Origin: Apoderus coryli
Lineage: Eukaryota; Arthropoda; Insecta; Coleoptera; Attelabidae
Assembly (NCBI GenBank): GCA_911728435.2
Contig: OU452211.1
Span: forward strand, 12,692,428 to 12,756,427
DNA length: 64,000 bases
Reading direction: 5' to 3'
In this document: positions 21,741 to 33,660 of the stretch, piece after piece
How positions within the stretch are numbered: position 1 is the first letter of the stretch
How the letters are laid out: every line of letters starts with the position of its first letter
The notes under the pieces: model-generated
The model's database searches: none
What the model saw: the letters and a program-made list of their open reading frames with translations, nothing else
Told to the model about the DNA's origin: nothing
Program-made: the position numbers and the translations under genes

Positions 21741-24163
21741 CAGGGTGTCCGGAAAAAGGAGGTCAATCCGTTAACCACAGATTCCTTGGGCAAAAAAAAT
21801 ATGAGTTTTAATATGTCATTTTTCATTTTAGCCATCCATGTTCGATATACAGGACGTCAAAGTTGAAAATGTAAAAGCAATATTTTTAAATAATTCTGGT
21901 ATTTATTGCGATATTGGATTCAAATTTAGTGTGTGGCTTCAGCATAAAGAGCTACTTTTTTCCAAAAAAGAACACAAAAAACAATGTCTTAATAGCCAAA
22001 ATACGGGATGTTCAGTACCTATTGACCCCCCAAGTTTTTATCACCTAAGCCAATGACTTTTGAACTAAGTTTTTATAGGTTACTATGTATTGTTGATTAT
22101 TTTTTAACTCTTATAAAATTTGGATAAAATCATTTGTTTTTGAGATATTTTGAAAAGTATTGGCTCTTGTTGTCTACGCGGTATTTTCACTACTAAATCA
22201 AGCATATTTAACTCAAATTACCATTACCGTGCATCAAATTAAGTACAGTTTTCGAAAAGGTAATAAAACTAAACACTACGAACACGAAATTGTTTATTAT
22301 TTTTAACTTAATTTGAAGCATCATAGTCAAATATTAATTATTTAAACATAGTATTTTAAAAACATGAAAAAGTAACTAAATATACATTAGAAAAACTACC
22401 AGTCTAAAGAAATTGCTCGATATGACCCCCATTCTTTTCAATGCATATGCGAGCTCATTTTAGTAAAGAAAATCCTAGTCTTTGAAAAATATGAGGCTTC
22501 AACCTAAAGTCTTCGCCAGTTTGTAAGATTCTCTCTATTAAATGATTTTCACTCAAAATCGGAACCTTATAAACAAAATCTTTCATACAACCCCAGACTG
22601 AATAGTCCAAGGGAGTAAAATCTGGAGATCAGGGTGGCCATTTAACAGGAGCATCTTGGCCTCGCCCAATCCAGCGTTGGGGAAAGTTTTCATGTAAGTA
22701 TCTTCTTACATTTCTAGCAAAATGTGCTGGTGCACCAAATATTTTGTCTAATTAAGAGAGGCAAATCGTCAAGTAAATCGGCCAGTATGTTTTGAAGAAA
22801 TGCTAAAAATGAATCACCAGTCAAATTCCCTGGTAAAATTACAGGACCCAAAAAGAAATTATCCACGACACCAACCCACATGTTGACTTTAAAGTTTACT
22901 TGATGATGTGTCTCTACTACGGCATGAGGATTTTCTTTTGGCCAGATATGTGTATTATGAATATTTGTGACCCCGTTTCTAGTAGCTTCGTCCGTAAACA
23001 AAATATTTTTGATGAAGTGTTATCTCTGTCATGCATTTCGCATATCCACCTACATAGCCTAGATCTCAGCTCAAGGTCTTGAGGCAGCAGAGATTGTACT
23101 TTTTGAATGTGGTAGGGGTAAAGCTGCTGTCTTTCTAAAATCTGGTGTAGTTCAGATTTCCCAATATTTTCAACCTGTCGGGCAAGAACTCTGGTACTAA
23201 TATTTGGTGTCTTCTCGATGCTTGTTAAAATACTCTCCTCCTTTTCCGGTTGAATTAGACGGGGTCGACTGCAGTTCCCTTTACGGTCTTCCCTAAAACT
23301 TCCAATGTGCCTTAGTCGCCTAACTAAATTTGAAAAATACCTTCGTCTTGGATGAATTCAATTAGGGAACTTTTCTGCGTACCGCCTAGCGGCTAAACTA
23401 GCGTTAGAGTTACATTTTCCTAGTAAATAAACAAAAATACAATTTAACTGATTATAACCAATCAAATGTCTTTAAATCTTACCCATGAATTAAATCATAT
23501 CCGTCATTTCCGAAAAACATATAAAATTGTTTCGTCAACGATCCATTTTCGTTGTGTTTACTTATAAAATTACCGATAATTAAAAATATTAACTTTTAAA
23601 CCTTAAACTACTGTCAAATTGTGACAACTAATTTGACAACAATAAAACATTGCTTAAGTAGGTATCCAAGGTAACACCAGAGTTGCTTGATATTTCAACA
23701 TTATAAGATTAGCCAGAGTCGCCGAGGCATCAAACAAGAGCCAATACTTTTCCAAATACCTCAAAAACAAATGATTTTATCCAAATTTTATAAGAGTTAA
23801 AACATAATCACAAATACATAGTAACCTATAAATACTTAGTTTAAAAGTCATTGGCGTACGTAATAAAAACTTGGGGGTGTCAATAAGTACTGAACATCCC
23901 GTATTTTGGCTATTAAGACATTGTTTTTTGTGTTGTTTTTTGGAAATAAGTAGCTCTTTATGCTGAAGCAACACACTAAATTTGAATCCAATATCTCAAT
24001 AAATACTAGAATTATTTAAAAATATTGGTTTTAAATTTTCAACTTTGACGCCCTGTATATTGAACATGGAGGGCTAAAATGAAAAATTACATCTTAAAAC
24101 TCATACTATTTTTGCTCAAGGAATCTGTGGTTAACGGATTGACCTCCTTTTCCGGACACCCTG
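21741..24163 (-). mobile_element. Mariner-like (IS630-Tc1-mariner) transposon with long TIRs of about 430 bp
   Basis: It begins CAGGGTGTCCGGAAAAAGGA at 21741 and ends with the inverse at 24163, flanked by TATA on each side (TA duplication). The inverted arms extend to about 22175 and 23735 and include the shared AACGGATTGACCTCC and AAAGTATTGGCTCTTG. The - strand between them carries a broken transposase. The long arms are unusual for mariner but match the other mariner-like copy at 30454-31905 in style. Confidence 0.85.
22430..23400 (-). pseudogene. Mariner-like transposase, broken
   Basis: The frame at 22714-23001 reads MFTDEATRNGVTNIHNTHIW and PKENPHAVVETHHQVNFKVN, including the first catalytic Asp (TDEAT). 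After RQNIW about four codons are missing where the family has a D before GAP; the text resumes GAPAHFARNVRRYLHENFPQ in another frame. Further on, WPP-stop-SPDFTPLDYSVWG holds the third catalytic residue, preceded by a TGA where Arg is usual. N-terminal parts lie between 23010 and 23400. The element cannot make transposase: the second Asp is deleted and stops are present. Confidence 0.75.
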
Positions 24164-24522
24164 TATAATTCGACATAAAATTGATTTCTGAATCTGGAAC
24201 AACATTAAATCTAAAACGATACTAACTTCCAATACATTATATTCCAGTGTGTTTGTTTTAAATACATTTGACTTAAATTAAGGAAAAATTCTGAAACAAT
24301 GTTGTATCGCGCATAGATAAATACTTATATTTCATAAATACCGTTTCAATATTATTGTTATTGCACAATTTCTTCAGTTAAAACATATCAATAACACATA
24401 AATAAAATTATCAGTAACAATGTTATACTAAAAATTATGAATAATATTCACTCTTATAAACATAATAAGTGTCCGTTGAAAGTGGTAGTAGGTACAATAA
24501 CTGGGATGAACTATTTCTAAAA

Positions 24523-24579
24523 ATGGTAATTACAAAGAAAATCAATAATGTTTTAGTGTTTTATGTAAATGGCAAAAAG
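24523..24579 (+). CDS. Xdh: Putative alternative first exon of xanthine dehydrogenase (or relic of a duplicated gene)
   Basis: ATG at 24523 opens MVITKKINNVLVFYVNGKK and a consensus donor GTAAGT follows at 24580, phase 0. LVFYVNGKK is the conserved beta-strand and turn that starts the 2Fe-2S domain of xanthine dehydrogenase. The established exon 1 at 33661 ends in the same way (LVFYINGKK) and in the same phase. Either exon would join exon 2 at 38277 correctly. No other Xdh-like exon was found between 24.6 and 33.6 kb, which favours an alternative promoter over a separate gene, though a decayed tandem duplicate cannot be excluded. The ten residues before the shared block differ between the two. 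Confidence 0.65.
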
Positions 24580-26137
24580 GTAAGTGAATCAAGAACATCT
24601 TATCTTTAGATCCTAAAACATGACTTTTAATTGTCCATCTTATCTACAATACGCATGTATACAGGGTAAGCACGACTAACGCCCATGGCAACGTGCGCAA
24701 AATATTTTGCACACTGGGGCACAATATCTTTTGCACATTACGGTGGCCATTAAATCGCAACAACCAATTGAATTAAGAAATCGTCAATTAATATTTATAA
24801 TGTAACGAAAACTAACAAATATTAAGAAAATACGTACTACTAAGCGTCTAGAAAACATAAGACAAATTTTCTTAAAGCCATGAAAAAATACGATAAAAGA
24901 AGATATTTAATTGACATTAACCTCACATTTCCTGTGTTTATTTTACTTTGTATTTTGGGCTTAATCTTATAATAGATTGATAGTGTTTAGTAGTTCTTTA
25001 TTTGGTTTTACAAAAAGCGTTGTATATGCGATTGTTACAAATGTTGCCACTGCAAAGATTTCTTGTAACAAAATCGAAAATATAGCAAGAATTCATGAAA
25101 ATAGAGCTAGAAAAAGGATTTACATGATGATAGGCGTTTTATGGAACTTTTTGTCTAAATAAAGACCTATGATTTGTTTTATAGATAGGTACACTAAATT
25201 ATTACAATTATCTATGCACACATAGCTAAGTAAGTATCTATCCCTAATTAATAATTTACAGTTTAAAGGGGTAGATAGGTACTTAGGTTGCTATACCATT
25301 GTTTACAAATAGGACAGTAAGTTGTTAATTTCATTTTATGCTATCCAACTTTTTTCAAGTTTTCCAAATACGGAAATGAATAAAAAGTAAATTTTGTAAC
25401 ATCAACGTTGTTTTTAGCGTTAAGTGTTGCTTTAAGTATCGAGTAACTCGACCATAATGTAGAAGATTTATTAGTCTTCGATTTCTCAAATACTCGTAGT
25501 ATACAGGGTTATTCACGCTTTATGGCGCGGAATATTCTGGCGAAACTACGTGACTTTCAAAAAGTTTCATTTATTGGACGTGTAGGCATCTACTATGGTT
25601 ACTTTTTAAAATTGGTTTCATATTATACAGAGTGTCCAAAATAACCTAAAAGTATCAAAGTTGTGTTTTTTTAAATATAATGCCCTGTATGTTATTTCAC
25701 TTTTAGATCCTCTGATCAAATTAAGTGTCTGTTTCATTAAGGTTTATAATACCTAACCCTTAAGATTGTTTAAATAAATTGAATTTTCTCAAAATCTAGC
25801 TTAATTTTCATGTTTCAAATACTTAGGACGTATTTAAGTCATGTTGACTAAATTAACTCTAACTATCACTCAGTACAAAAATTTTAACGACATGCTCAGG
25901 AAAGCATGAAAAACCAGAAAAAATTTGTTTCGGAATTTTTATTCGATGTTTACAAAATGGAGCAAATCCACGTTTTTCCCTGGTAAATCGGCGCCTATGA
26001 CAATTATTTTTCACGATGGCTTCCAACCTACAAACCGCAGTACGCGGCGTTGCCAATTGTAGAGAGGTGAAAATGAACATTTTTGAAATAATTATTAAAA
26101 TACCTGATAAATAAATCCATAATTACTACTGCAGATG

Positions 26138-27928
26138 GGGTCTGGTAAAGTTGGGGACCCACGGAATTTCGCAAAAATTTTTTTTTTTACTTAAAAGCTC
26201 TATTGTAATAGAACACTTTTTCAAAAAAAAAATTATGGATAAAGCACTTTTGAAAGAGAAAAATGATTTTAAAAGTTGAATAAAACAAGACGTTCACGCG
26301 ACGCAGTAGTAAAAATACGCTAATAACATCACACAGTATTTACAGTGTTGCCAAGTGATTTTATTTTCACTGAGTTTTAAATGTACGGCACTAGTATTGT
26401 GTAATCGTACTTTAAAAACTGAAAGGAATAAATAAACAAAAATAAAAAAATTACCTATTTCACCACCTATAAATATTTAAATGGTCAAACTAATACCTTA
26501 ACTAAAATAAACCTAATTTAACCCAACTACCCAACCCAACATCATTCACCCACATTAACCTAACTACCTAACCCAACCCAAACTAGCGAAACTACCCCAA
26601 TAGAACTCAGCCAAACTAACCTAACTACCCAACCCAACAAACTACCCCAATATAACTCACCCAAACTAACCTAACTACCCAACCCAACAAACGAAACTAC
26701 CCCAATATAACTCACCCAAACTAACCTAACTACCTAACCCAACCCAAACTAGCGAAACGACCCCAATAGAACTCAGCCAAACTAACCTAACTACCCAACA
26801 AACGAAACTACTCCAATATAACTCACCCAAACTAACCTAACTACCTAACCCAACCCACACTAGCGAAACTACCCCAATAGAACTCAGCCAAACTAACCTA
26901 ACTACCCAACAAACGAAACTACTCCAATATAACTCACCCAAACTAACCTAACTACCTAACCCAACCCAAACTAGCGAAACTACCCCAATAGAACTCAGCC
27001 AAACTAACCTAACTACCCAACCCAACAAACTACCCCAATATAACTCACCCAAACTAACCTAACTACCCAACCCAATCTAACGGAACTACCCCAATATAAC
27101 TCACCCAAACTAACCTAACTACCCAACCCAACAAACGAAACTACCCCAATATAACTCACCCAAACTAACCTAACTACCTAACCCAACCCAAACTAGCGAA
27201 ACGACCCCAATAGAACTCAGCCAAACTAACCTAACTACCCAACAAACGAAACTACTCCAATATAACTCACCCAAACTAACCTAACTACCTAACCCAACCC
27301 ACACTAGCGAAACTACCCCAATAGAACTCAGCCAAACTAACCTAACTACCCAACCCAAGTAACAAAACTATCCAGCCCAACTATAATATTAATTTTAAAC
27401 TAAGTAATCAGAGCGAATCCAGACTTAAACTACTTTCACTATAATCGCTAGAAGCAAATAAAATACTAACTTGTCTTAACTTGCAGAAAAATAATTTTTG
27501 CGCAAAAAAACATTTGAACGAGTCGAATATATATGGCAACATCGCATATAACCTCTATATTCTTGTTTGGTAGAATTAGTAAATGTAAATAAACTTGTAA
27601 CACACTAACCCTATCTTAATATTTTAGCAAATTTATTTTACTTAAAAAAGGGGTTTAATGTGGTCTGTGTGTCTTCAGTAGGAATTCTGTGGGTCATCAA
27701 GGTTACTAAATAGAAGAATACCCCATAAATAGTTTATATAATTAGCGAGTTATGGCGCTTTTTGTTCCAAAAGAAGCGAGGCATTTTAGATCTTTATTAT
27801 TTATTTAAGAACAAAAAACTGGATGATCCATTGATTTTTTGGTTTAATTCATCTCTATTTAAGGTAAGCTTTATAAAAAGTTAAGAAAAAGTGTCAAATT
27901 CTGTGGGTCCCCAAGTTTACCAGAACCC
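26138..27928. mobile_element. Non-autonomous DNA transposon (GGGTCTGG ends, 8-bp duplication) carrying a satellite array
   Basis: The left end GGGTCTGGTAAAGTTGGGGA at 26138 is mirrored by a right end that reads, inverted, GGGTTCTGGTAAACTTGGGG from 27928. About 33 bp match, including GACCCAC and GAATTT. TGCAGATG stands immediately outside both ends (26130-26137 and 27929-27936), an 8-bp target duplication. The centre is a tandem array (26512-27360); no ORF. The same terminal octamer and an 8-bp duplication bound the element at 43173-46125. Superfamily is uncertain: 8-bp duplications suit hAT, P or Merlin. Confidence 0.85.
26512..27360. repeat. Tandem satellite, about 50- and 61-bp units forming a 111-bp dimer
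   Basis: CCAAACTAACCTAACTACC recurs at about 26611, 26661, 26715, 26777, 26827, 26888, 26938, 26999, 27049 and onward. Spacings alternate 50 and 61, so the true period is a dimer of about 111 bp. The two unit types differ in CCCCAATATAACTCAC versus CCCCAATAGAACTCAG. The strand shown is almost free of G. CCTAA, the insect telomere pentamer (complement of TTAGG), is part of each unit. Confidence 0.9.
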
Positions 27929-28270
27929 TGCAGATGTACACTACTTCTTCGTTTTTGCAAACAACAAACTCCTAAAACGATATTTTTGCATACTTATTGA
28001 ATACCTACACTAAAAACACAACAGATTTCCGAGAAGTAGATACACTAAATGCACACTTTTTTCAAAATTCGCTGATGCCGATTTATTTTAAATTTAACGA
28101 AATATTAAACTATGATAGCAAGTTGTAGCGGCGCTGTCTTATAATATTTGATCAATAACAATCAATCTGGAATACTCCAAATTGTAGATAATTTCTTCGT
28201 TTTTGCAAACTTCTAAACGATATTTTTGCATTTTGAACACACAAACACTAACTAAACATTGCCACTAAAC

Positions 28271-28305
28271 CCCAGATAAGTAAAACTAGTACTTACTTAT
28301 CTGGG
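28271..28305. repeat. Perfect short hairpin
   Basis: CCCAGATAAGTA (28271-28282) and TACTTATCTGGG (28294-28305) are exact inverses with an 11-base spacer, in otherwise unremarkable A/T-rich DNA. Confidence 0.6.
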
Positions 28306-28805
28306 ACTAAAATGTATAATGCCTGTTTAATTTTAATTTATTTAAATCCTTATTTCCAAACGGGACGAAAATGTAAACACAAAAATAATAAAATATCGGT
28401 TAATAGGTGAATAGGTCATCTGTCAAACAACAGCCTAACGTGTTGTCAAGTTTATAAAACACATATTTCTCAGATCAGATTGGCTGATGTGGCATAATCA
28501 CCTACCACTCGCCCTCACTTGAAATTTTTTATAAAAGGAACGTAAAACTCAAAATCATAATTAGCTACGAAATAATTTGATGTTAATTTCTCACGTAACT
28601 ATGGTTGTTTTTACATTACATTAGACGTTAGAAATTGCACATTGCATACTTTACACATTACGCAGAATAAAATACACATCTGATAAAACGGGTTACCTAC
28701 GTACACTACACAAAAATTTTGTCGGAAATATTATTATCATTATTATGAAATAACATAAATATTAATGATGTGATGCATGGTGAATTAGATTTGGAAGCCA
28801 AGAGC

Positions 28806-28981
28806 ATTGTGTTTATTAAAATATAGTGTGTCAGCGCTTCGATAGTACCTGTCAACTAACAACAGATGGCGTTATCATATACCAGAAATTTATTAATGAA
28901 CGACTGAAGTTCATAACGCCGTCTGTTGTTAAATGATGGTACTAACCAAGCGCTGACACACTATATTATAATAAACGCAAT
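28806..28981. mobile_element. MITE with 9-bp target duplication (Mutator-like)
   Basis: GCCAAGAGC stands on both sides (28797-28805 and 28982-28990). The element begins ATTGTGTTTATTAAAATATA and ends in the inverse, TATAATAAACGCAAT. The arms also share GTGTGTCAGCGCTT and AACAACAGATGGCGTTAT, covering almost the whole 176 bp. The 9-bp duplication points to the Mutator superfamily. There is no coding capacity. Confidence 0.8.
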
Positions 28982-29084
28982 GCCAAGAGCTAACTAAGAA
29001 TATTTAGCGCCTATTGACCATCGCTTTTTTGGCCAAATCTGGCAAGCCTGCATTCACGAATAATTATTATGCAGATTTTGTTAC

Positions 29085-29385
29085 TATCGATCGAGTTTGT
29101 TATGAAATTTGAACAATCGATATCGTACATTTTCAACCGATAAAATGGCAATATTTTTAGTATAAATACAACAATAACTAGAAACTACACTAATGTTAAT
29201 AAATACCGATGTTTGATCCGATACATCGGCACTATCGTTGGCAAAGCCCAGCGGTATATCCAATAAAATGTATCGATATATCTGCTAAATTTTATATCGT
29301 TATAATGAAGCGTAAATTGTCTATGTGACTATGGATATTTTTTATTCCGATATATCGATATTTTGATAATATCGATTTGGCGATG
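29085..29385. promoter_or_regulatory. Cluster of ATCGAT/TATCGATA-type motifs
   Basis: About a dozen ATCG-containing palindromic words lie in 300 bases: ATCGATCG, CAATCGATATCG, ATGTATCGATATAT, CCGATATATCGATATT and ATAATATCGATTTGG. In Drosophila TATCGATA is the DRE element of housekeeping promoters. No convincing gene start follows, only a transposase relic, so this may equally be a transposon terminus. Confidence 0.3.
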
Positions 29386-29519
29386 TTTTCCTTTGTCATT
29401 TGTCATCGCGTTTCTGACGTCGAATTATTATATTACTTTATTGATAGTGAATGTTTGAAAATTGAATTGAATTATTGAAAAACGCGGAATTAACAGACAT
29501 GGTAATAATATTATACCTA

Positions 29520-30125
29520 CCTATGGGAAATGCAAAGAAAGAGCAAATCGGGCGGCAGTGGAATACCGGAGACGTTTTCCAAATAGGAAAGACATGCCTA
29601 ATCTAGTCCTCGCACATTTGTAAATGTTGTAAGTACAACGTTTGTGAGATACTGGTACATTGCAAGCTCAAACGGGTGGACAAGGAGGACAGAATAATTT
29701 AGAACATGTAGTGGCTGTACTAAATTTAATAGAGGAGGAACCGTCCATAAGTACTACGGAGATTACAAAAAGATTGGGAATATCTCAGAACAATGAGGAT
29801 TCTGAAGGAGAACTGGTTTCAACCGTATCACATACAAAAGGTACAGGCACTAGAAGTAGTTCAGTGGTTAAGCGCATCAACAAGTGTGGTGAAGTTAACG
29901 ATGGTCTCTTTGAACATTTGCTGTTGTAGTGCTTTGAAGTGCTAGTGTTATTTGCATTTGAGTGGTTTTTGTTGCCCTTTGGGGTTTTCCTAACGGATGG
30001 GATCCACCTTGTGATCGTCGGGCTGAGTACCTGACATTAAACAAGAAGAGTGGACGAGGTAAATCAAGCGGTCCCCAGGAAGTTCAAAAATCATGGCGGC
30101 ATGGCATGTTAGACCTATCCGAAAG
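29520..30125 (+). pseudogene. Decayed mariner-like transposase N-terminus
   Basis: Around 29545-29610 one frame reads RAAVEYRRRFPNRKDMPNLV. This matches the helix-turn-helix start of insect mariner-like transposases (A-x-x-Y-x-x-RFPxR-x-P). The next piece, 29660-29929, contains GGQNNLEHVVAVLNLIEEEP and SISTTEITKRLGISQ, the second HTH of the same N-terminus, and then degenerates. Stops and frameshifts separate the parts, and the catalytic half is absent. Confidence 0.55.
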
Positions 30126-30453
30126 GTAGGAGCTTACGTAATATTTAATATTTCGCATGATTGAAGTCACATAATCATCTACATTTTCTAAATAAATGTT
30201 TTACATTAAATGCTCGGTAAATCGATACACTTGGCAACATGGCGCTGTATCATAATCTTTGCTAATGTCTAATTTAAACTTCAGTTGGGCAGGCGTTCAT
30301 AGGCGTCGTAAAAAGGGAGTTTAACATAATTTACAAAGAAATTATTTTCAGCCTTAATAAAAATGTTGGAAATTTTTTGAAAGGCGATTCTGTTAAATCT
30401 TATTTTTCTCTACCTCTAGTTAAAATTTTTGTACTGAGTGATAGTTCACCCTG

Positions 30454-31905
30454 TATAATAATAGATCATATTTGGTATTCCAATTGCAATAAACTTGCAA
30501 TTTTAAACAGGGTGTCCAAAAATGAAAACTACTCAAATAAGAACTTTAAGTTGCTATAACCTCATTAATTCAAATGGAACGTCATATTTCTGAACTTACC
30601 TAGCAATGTACTTACTAATTACCTGTCGAATGGTATTAGGGTGTACTATAGCTAAGTCTATGCGTTTTGGCACAAACAGCCAAATAATTGTATTCTACAC
30701 CAGTACACCATTTGGTGTTTTTTAAATAAATGTTTTAGTAGCCAATAGTATCAGAAATGTCAAATGATCTGGAATTATAAAAATCAATATGAATTATTCT
30801 TAATTATGCATAAACAGCATTGATGATAACAAAAAGCACAAAGAAATTTCTACCAAAATATTCATAACATGTATTCGAAATGTTGACCGTCCATTTCGAG
30901 ACACTTCGATATTCTTTTTTGAAAACTACGGCTAACTTTTGCGGGGTACCACTTTGAAAAGCATCTCTTAAGCGTATTTTCATATCGTTTGGTGTTGTTG
31001 GAGGCGTCGTGTAGACAATTATTGCTTTCACGTATCCAGATAAAAAGATATCCGGATATATGGGAGGTCAATTTTTTCTTCCAATTCACCTGTGATGATA
31101 ATGAGGCGGAGCTCCATTTAATTGAAACCACATGGTTGTTCTCCTGTTTAAAGGAATTTCTTCTAATTCTATATAAAGTTGGTGTAGAAGAAAATCCAGT
31201 ACCATCATACCATTTAACGATCCCTCAAAAATTAGGGTACTGTTAAATATCGGCCCAATGTTCCACCCCACACATCAATGGACCACCTATTTGGATTGCT
31301 GATGATTTTGTATTCACGGGGATTCGAGTCAGAATAATATTGGTCGTTGTGTCTGTTCACGAGGCTATTGTTGTGAAATGTATATTCGTCACTAAATAAC
31401 ACATTATCAGAAAATGCTTCATTTGCTGCCACTTTATCTAACACCCACTTGCAAAATTCAATTCTATTGTCAAAATCATTTCCATAACGCTCTTGACAAA
31501 GCTGGATTTTATTTATTGCATGACTTCGGTCAATGGCCTTTTGGGATTTTGCACTAATAAAGTATGTTCTATTATTATTATTTTTCATAAATAAAATAAT
31601 TTATTTGACATTATTCATTCCATAGACTACTAGATCCATTAAAACTTTTATTTAAAAAACATACAATACAATTATTTGGCGTTTTCTGCCAAAAAGCGCA
31701 GACTTAGCTATAGTACACCCTAATACCATTCGAGAGGTAATTAGTAAGTACATTGCTAGGTAAGTTCAGAAATATGACGTTCTATTTAAATTAATGAGGT
31801 TATAGCAACTTAAAGTTCTTATTTGAGTAGTTTTCATTTTTGGACACCCTGTTTAAGATTGCAAGTTTATTGCAATTGGAATACCAAATATGATCTATTA
31901 TTATA
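30454..31905 (-). mobile_element. Mariner-like transposon with TIRs of about 250 bp, inserted in the 25.5-32.2 kb arm
   Basis: The left end TATAATAATAGATCATATTT and right end AAATATGATCTATTATTATA are inverses. The arms continue inward for about 250 bp, including TTGCAATAAACTTGCAAT, AACAGGGTGTCC and AGGGTGTACTATAGCTAAGT. The empty sequence can be read from the opposite arm near 25855. The - strand carries a degraded transposase. A relative is cut by the right edge of the window (from 62990). Confidence 0.8.
30805..31588 (-). pseudogene. Mariner-like transposase, broken
   Basis: The first frame (31232-31588) includes IEFCKWVLDKVAANEAF and NVLFSDEYTFHNNSLVNRHN, with the first catalytic Asp in FSDE, then PNRWSIDVWGG. 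The next frame (to about 31086) has FEGSLNGMMVLDFLLHQL and RRTTMWFQLNGAPPHY, in which the usual D of DGAPPH is N. The last frame reads YPDIFLSGYVKAIIVYTTPP, where the family has SPDLTPLDFFLWGYVK, so the segment with the third Asp is deleted. It is inactive on all counts and has at least two frameshifts. Confidence 0.75.
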
Positions 31906-32469
31906 TTAGAGTTAATTTAGTCAACATGACTTAAATACGTCCTAAGTATTTGAAAGATGAAAATTAGGCTAGATTTTGAGAAAATTCAATTTATTTAAAC
32001 AATCTTAAGGTTTAGGTATTATAAACCTTAATAAACAGACACTTAATTTGATTAGAGGATCTAAAAGTGCAATAATATACAGGGCATTCCATTTAAAAAA
32101 CACAACTTTGATACTTTTAGGTTATTTGGGACACCCTGTATAATATGAAATCAATTTTAAAAAGCAGCAATAGTAAATGCCTACACGTCTAATAAATGAA
32201 ACTTTTTGAAAGTCACGTACTTTCGCGCGATAAAGCGTTAATAACGTTGTAGAATATAAAACTTTCAGAAATTCTTTTTTAATTCATCTAGCACCACTCT
32301 TTAAACTGCGGGTAGGCATTTCCATACTGCGCCGTTGGATTTTTCGGGTAGAAGATTTGAAACGACGGAACCTGTATATCTGGTGGTGTCCAAGAAAATT
32401 CGTCGTAATTAATCAGTTCATAGAAAATTTCAAGTATGACATTTCTAGATTCGTGGCAAAATTAGTGTT

Positions 32470-33240
32470 TTATGGCAGACTCGAATGAATTTTTAGCCTC
32501 TTCAAGTTTCGGCGAAAACTTAACACTCTCATGTGACATTTAAACAAAACACTCATTTTGCACTTATTACATATTTGGTTCGGAACTGTAAGGGATTCAC
32601 GGACATAAATACACTTACGGCTCTTTATTGTGCATATGTACGATCGAAACTGGAGTATGGGTCCATAATTTGGAATCCATTTTACTCGGTTCATAAACAG
32701 GCAGTGGAAAGGGTCCAGAGGAGATTCCTAAAGTATCTGGTTTGGAGACAGGATGATGTTTACCCCGTTCGGGGATATGATCATAGTCTGCTTTTATCGC
32801 GCTTTTCGATGCAGAGTCTGGAGCATCGTCGTCTTGTGTCGTCCTTGGCTTTCTTATATAACCTTCTCCATGGCAAGATAGATAGTCCTTATTTGATTTC
32901 GAAATTAAATTTCAATGTTCCTCGTCTTTGTGGTAGACAGAATTATTTATTTAAATGTGTGCGTGCTAGGACCAACGCTCTCTTAAAGTCACCTATTTAT
33001 ATGATGACCAGCAACTTTAATAAAATATGTCACTGTTGCGACATGTTTTTTGATATTTTTTTAGAATAAGGTTGGTTTTTGATGAATTTTTCAAACAAAA
33101 TGTTAAGATATCGTAGTTCTTTTTCTTTTTTGTATTGTATACTCGTATATATATATATGTATATTTTCAATGTATTTGTCCTTTAAAGGGATTGTTTATC
33201 TGTTGGGCAATAAAGCATTTATTTATTACAAAAACAAAAA
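32470..33240 (+). mobile_element. 5'-truncated LINE (jockey/CR1-like) just upstream of Xdh exon 1
   Basis: The element keeps only the ORF2 C-terminus (32533-33069) and a short 3' UTR ending GTTGGGCAATAAAGCATTTA and a TTA/AAAC-rich tail at about 33235. A similar UTR end, TGCAATAAAGGATTATTATT, stands at 38200-38226. The insertion lies about 420 bp before the Xdh start codon, in the presumed promoter region. Confidence 0.7.
32533..33069 (+). pseudogene. LINE ORF2 C-terminal region
   Basis: The frame of 178 residues is open to its stop. It reads LTALYCAYVRSKLEYGSIIW and NPFYSVHKQAVERVQRRFLK, the conserved block after the reverse transcriptase thumb in jockey/CR1-like LINEs (Y-x-x-x-RS-x-LEYGS-x-W). 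It continues through SLEHRRLVSSLAFLYNLLHG to the C-terminus. RT catalytic motifs and the endonuclease are missing. The lack of stops suggests a fairly recent insertion. Confidence 0.75.
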
Positions 33241-33660
33241 ACTATTTAATAAAGTCCCATGACGTTAAACGAATAAATTGCAAGACATTATATTTATATA
33301 CAAAACTGAACGATGCCCGGTGTTTTTTTTTTGTGTTTAAAAATTGATTCACTGATTCCAAATATTATCACACGCCACTGGAAAGCCATAAAGATATTGC
33401 GCTATAATTGTAATTGTATCTGTGCGAACATCTAATTGTTACTTCTGGTAAACTTATTACCTAAATTGTTTAACTGTATATTTAATTATCAAATAATGCT
33501 TGTTAAATAAGCTTATAACAAATTATCGTATATTTGTTTATGCACCTATGTACCTACCTATAGTTAAAACGGAAAAATTAAACTAAATCTTGTGATGCTG
33601 TGAGTGTTACAATACCTACTTTACTTTTTCTATTGTGTTTTGTAAGATTAATTGTACAAA

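Larger units (their letters stand above)
25503..32244. mobile_element. Large unit with inverted arms (at least 350 bp) carrying nested elements
   Basis: The left arm 25508-25870 (GGGTTATTCACGCTTTATGG at its start) is the inverse of 31906-32244. The arm continues at 25870-26090, which is the inverse of 30200-30430; the right arm is cut by the mariner-like element at 30454-31905. Shared words are CCTAAAAGTATCAAAGTTGT and CATGTTGACTAAATTAACTC. A further arm copy, split, stands at 50030-50186 plus 52852-52885 and ends GTGAATAACCCTGTATAC. No transposase was seen. The inside holds the satellite-bearing element at 26138, a 9-bp-duplication MITE and a transposase relic. Confidence 0.65.

Noticed and set aside
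24977..25162. + frame of 61 residues after the candidate Xdh first exon
   Set aside because: No xanthine dehydrogenase motif (DPE-TLL-YLR) and no acceptor in the right phase; not exon 2.
25859..26080. - strand frame of 73 residues (MFIFTSLQLATPRTAVCRLE)
   Set aside because: Lies in an inverted arm; the other arm (30200-30430) has diverged with frame-breaking changes, so no protein is under selection.
26512..27360. CRISPR-like array
   Set aside because: Units are contiguous and variable without unique spacers; this is a satellite inside a transposon in a eukaryotic genome.
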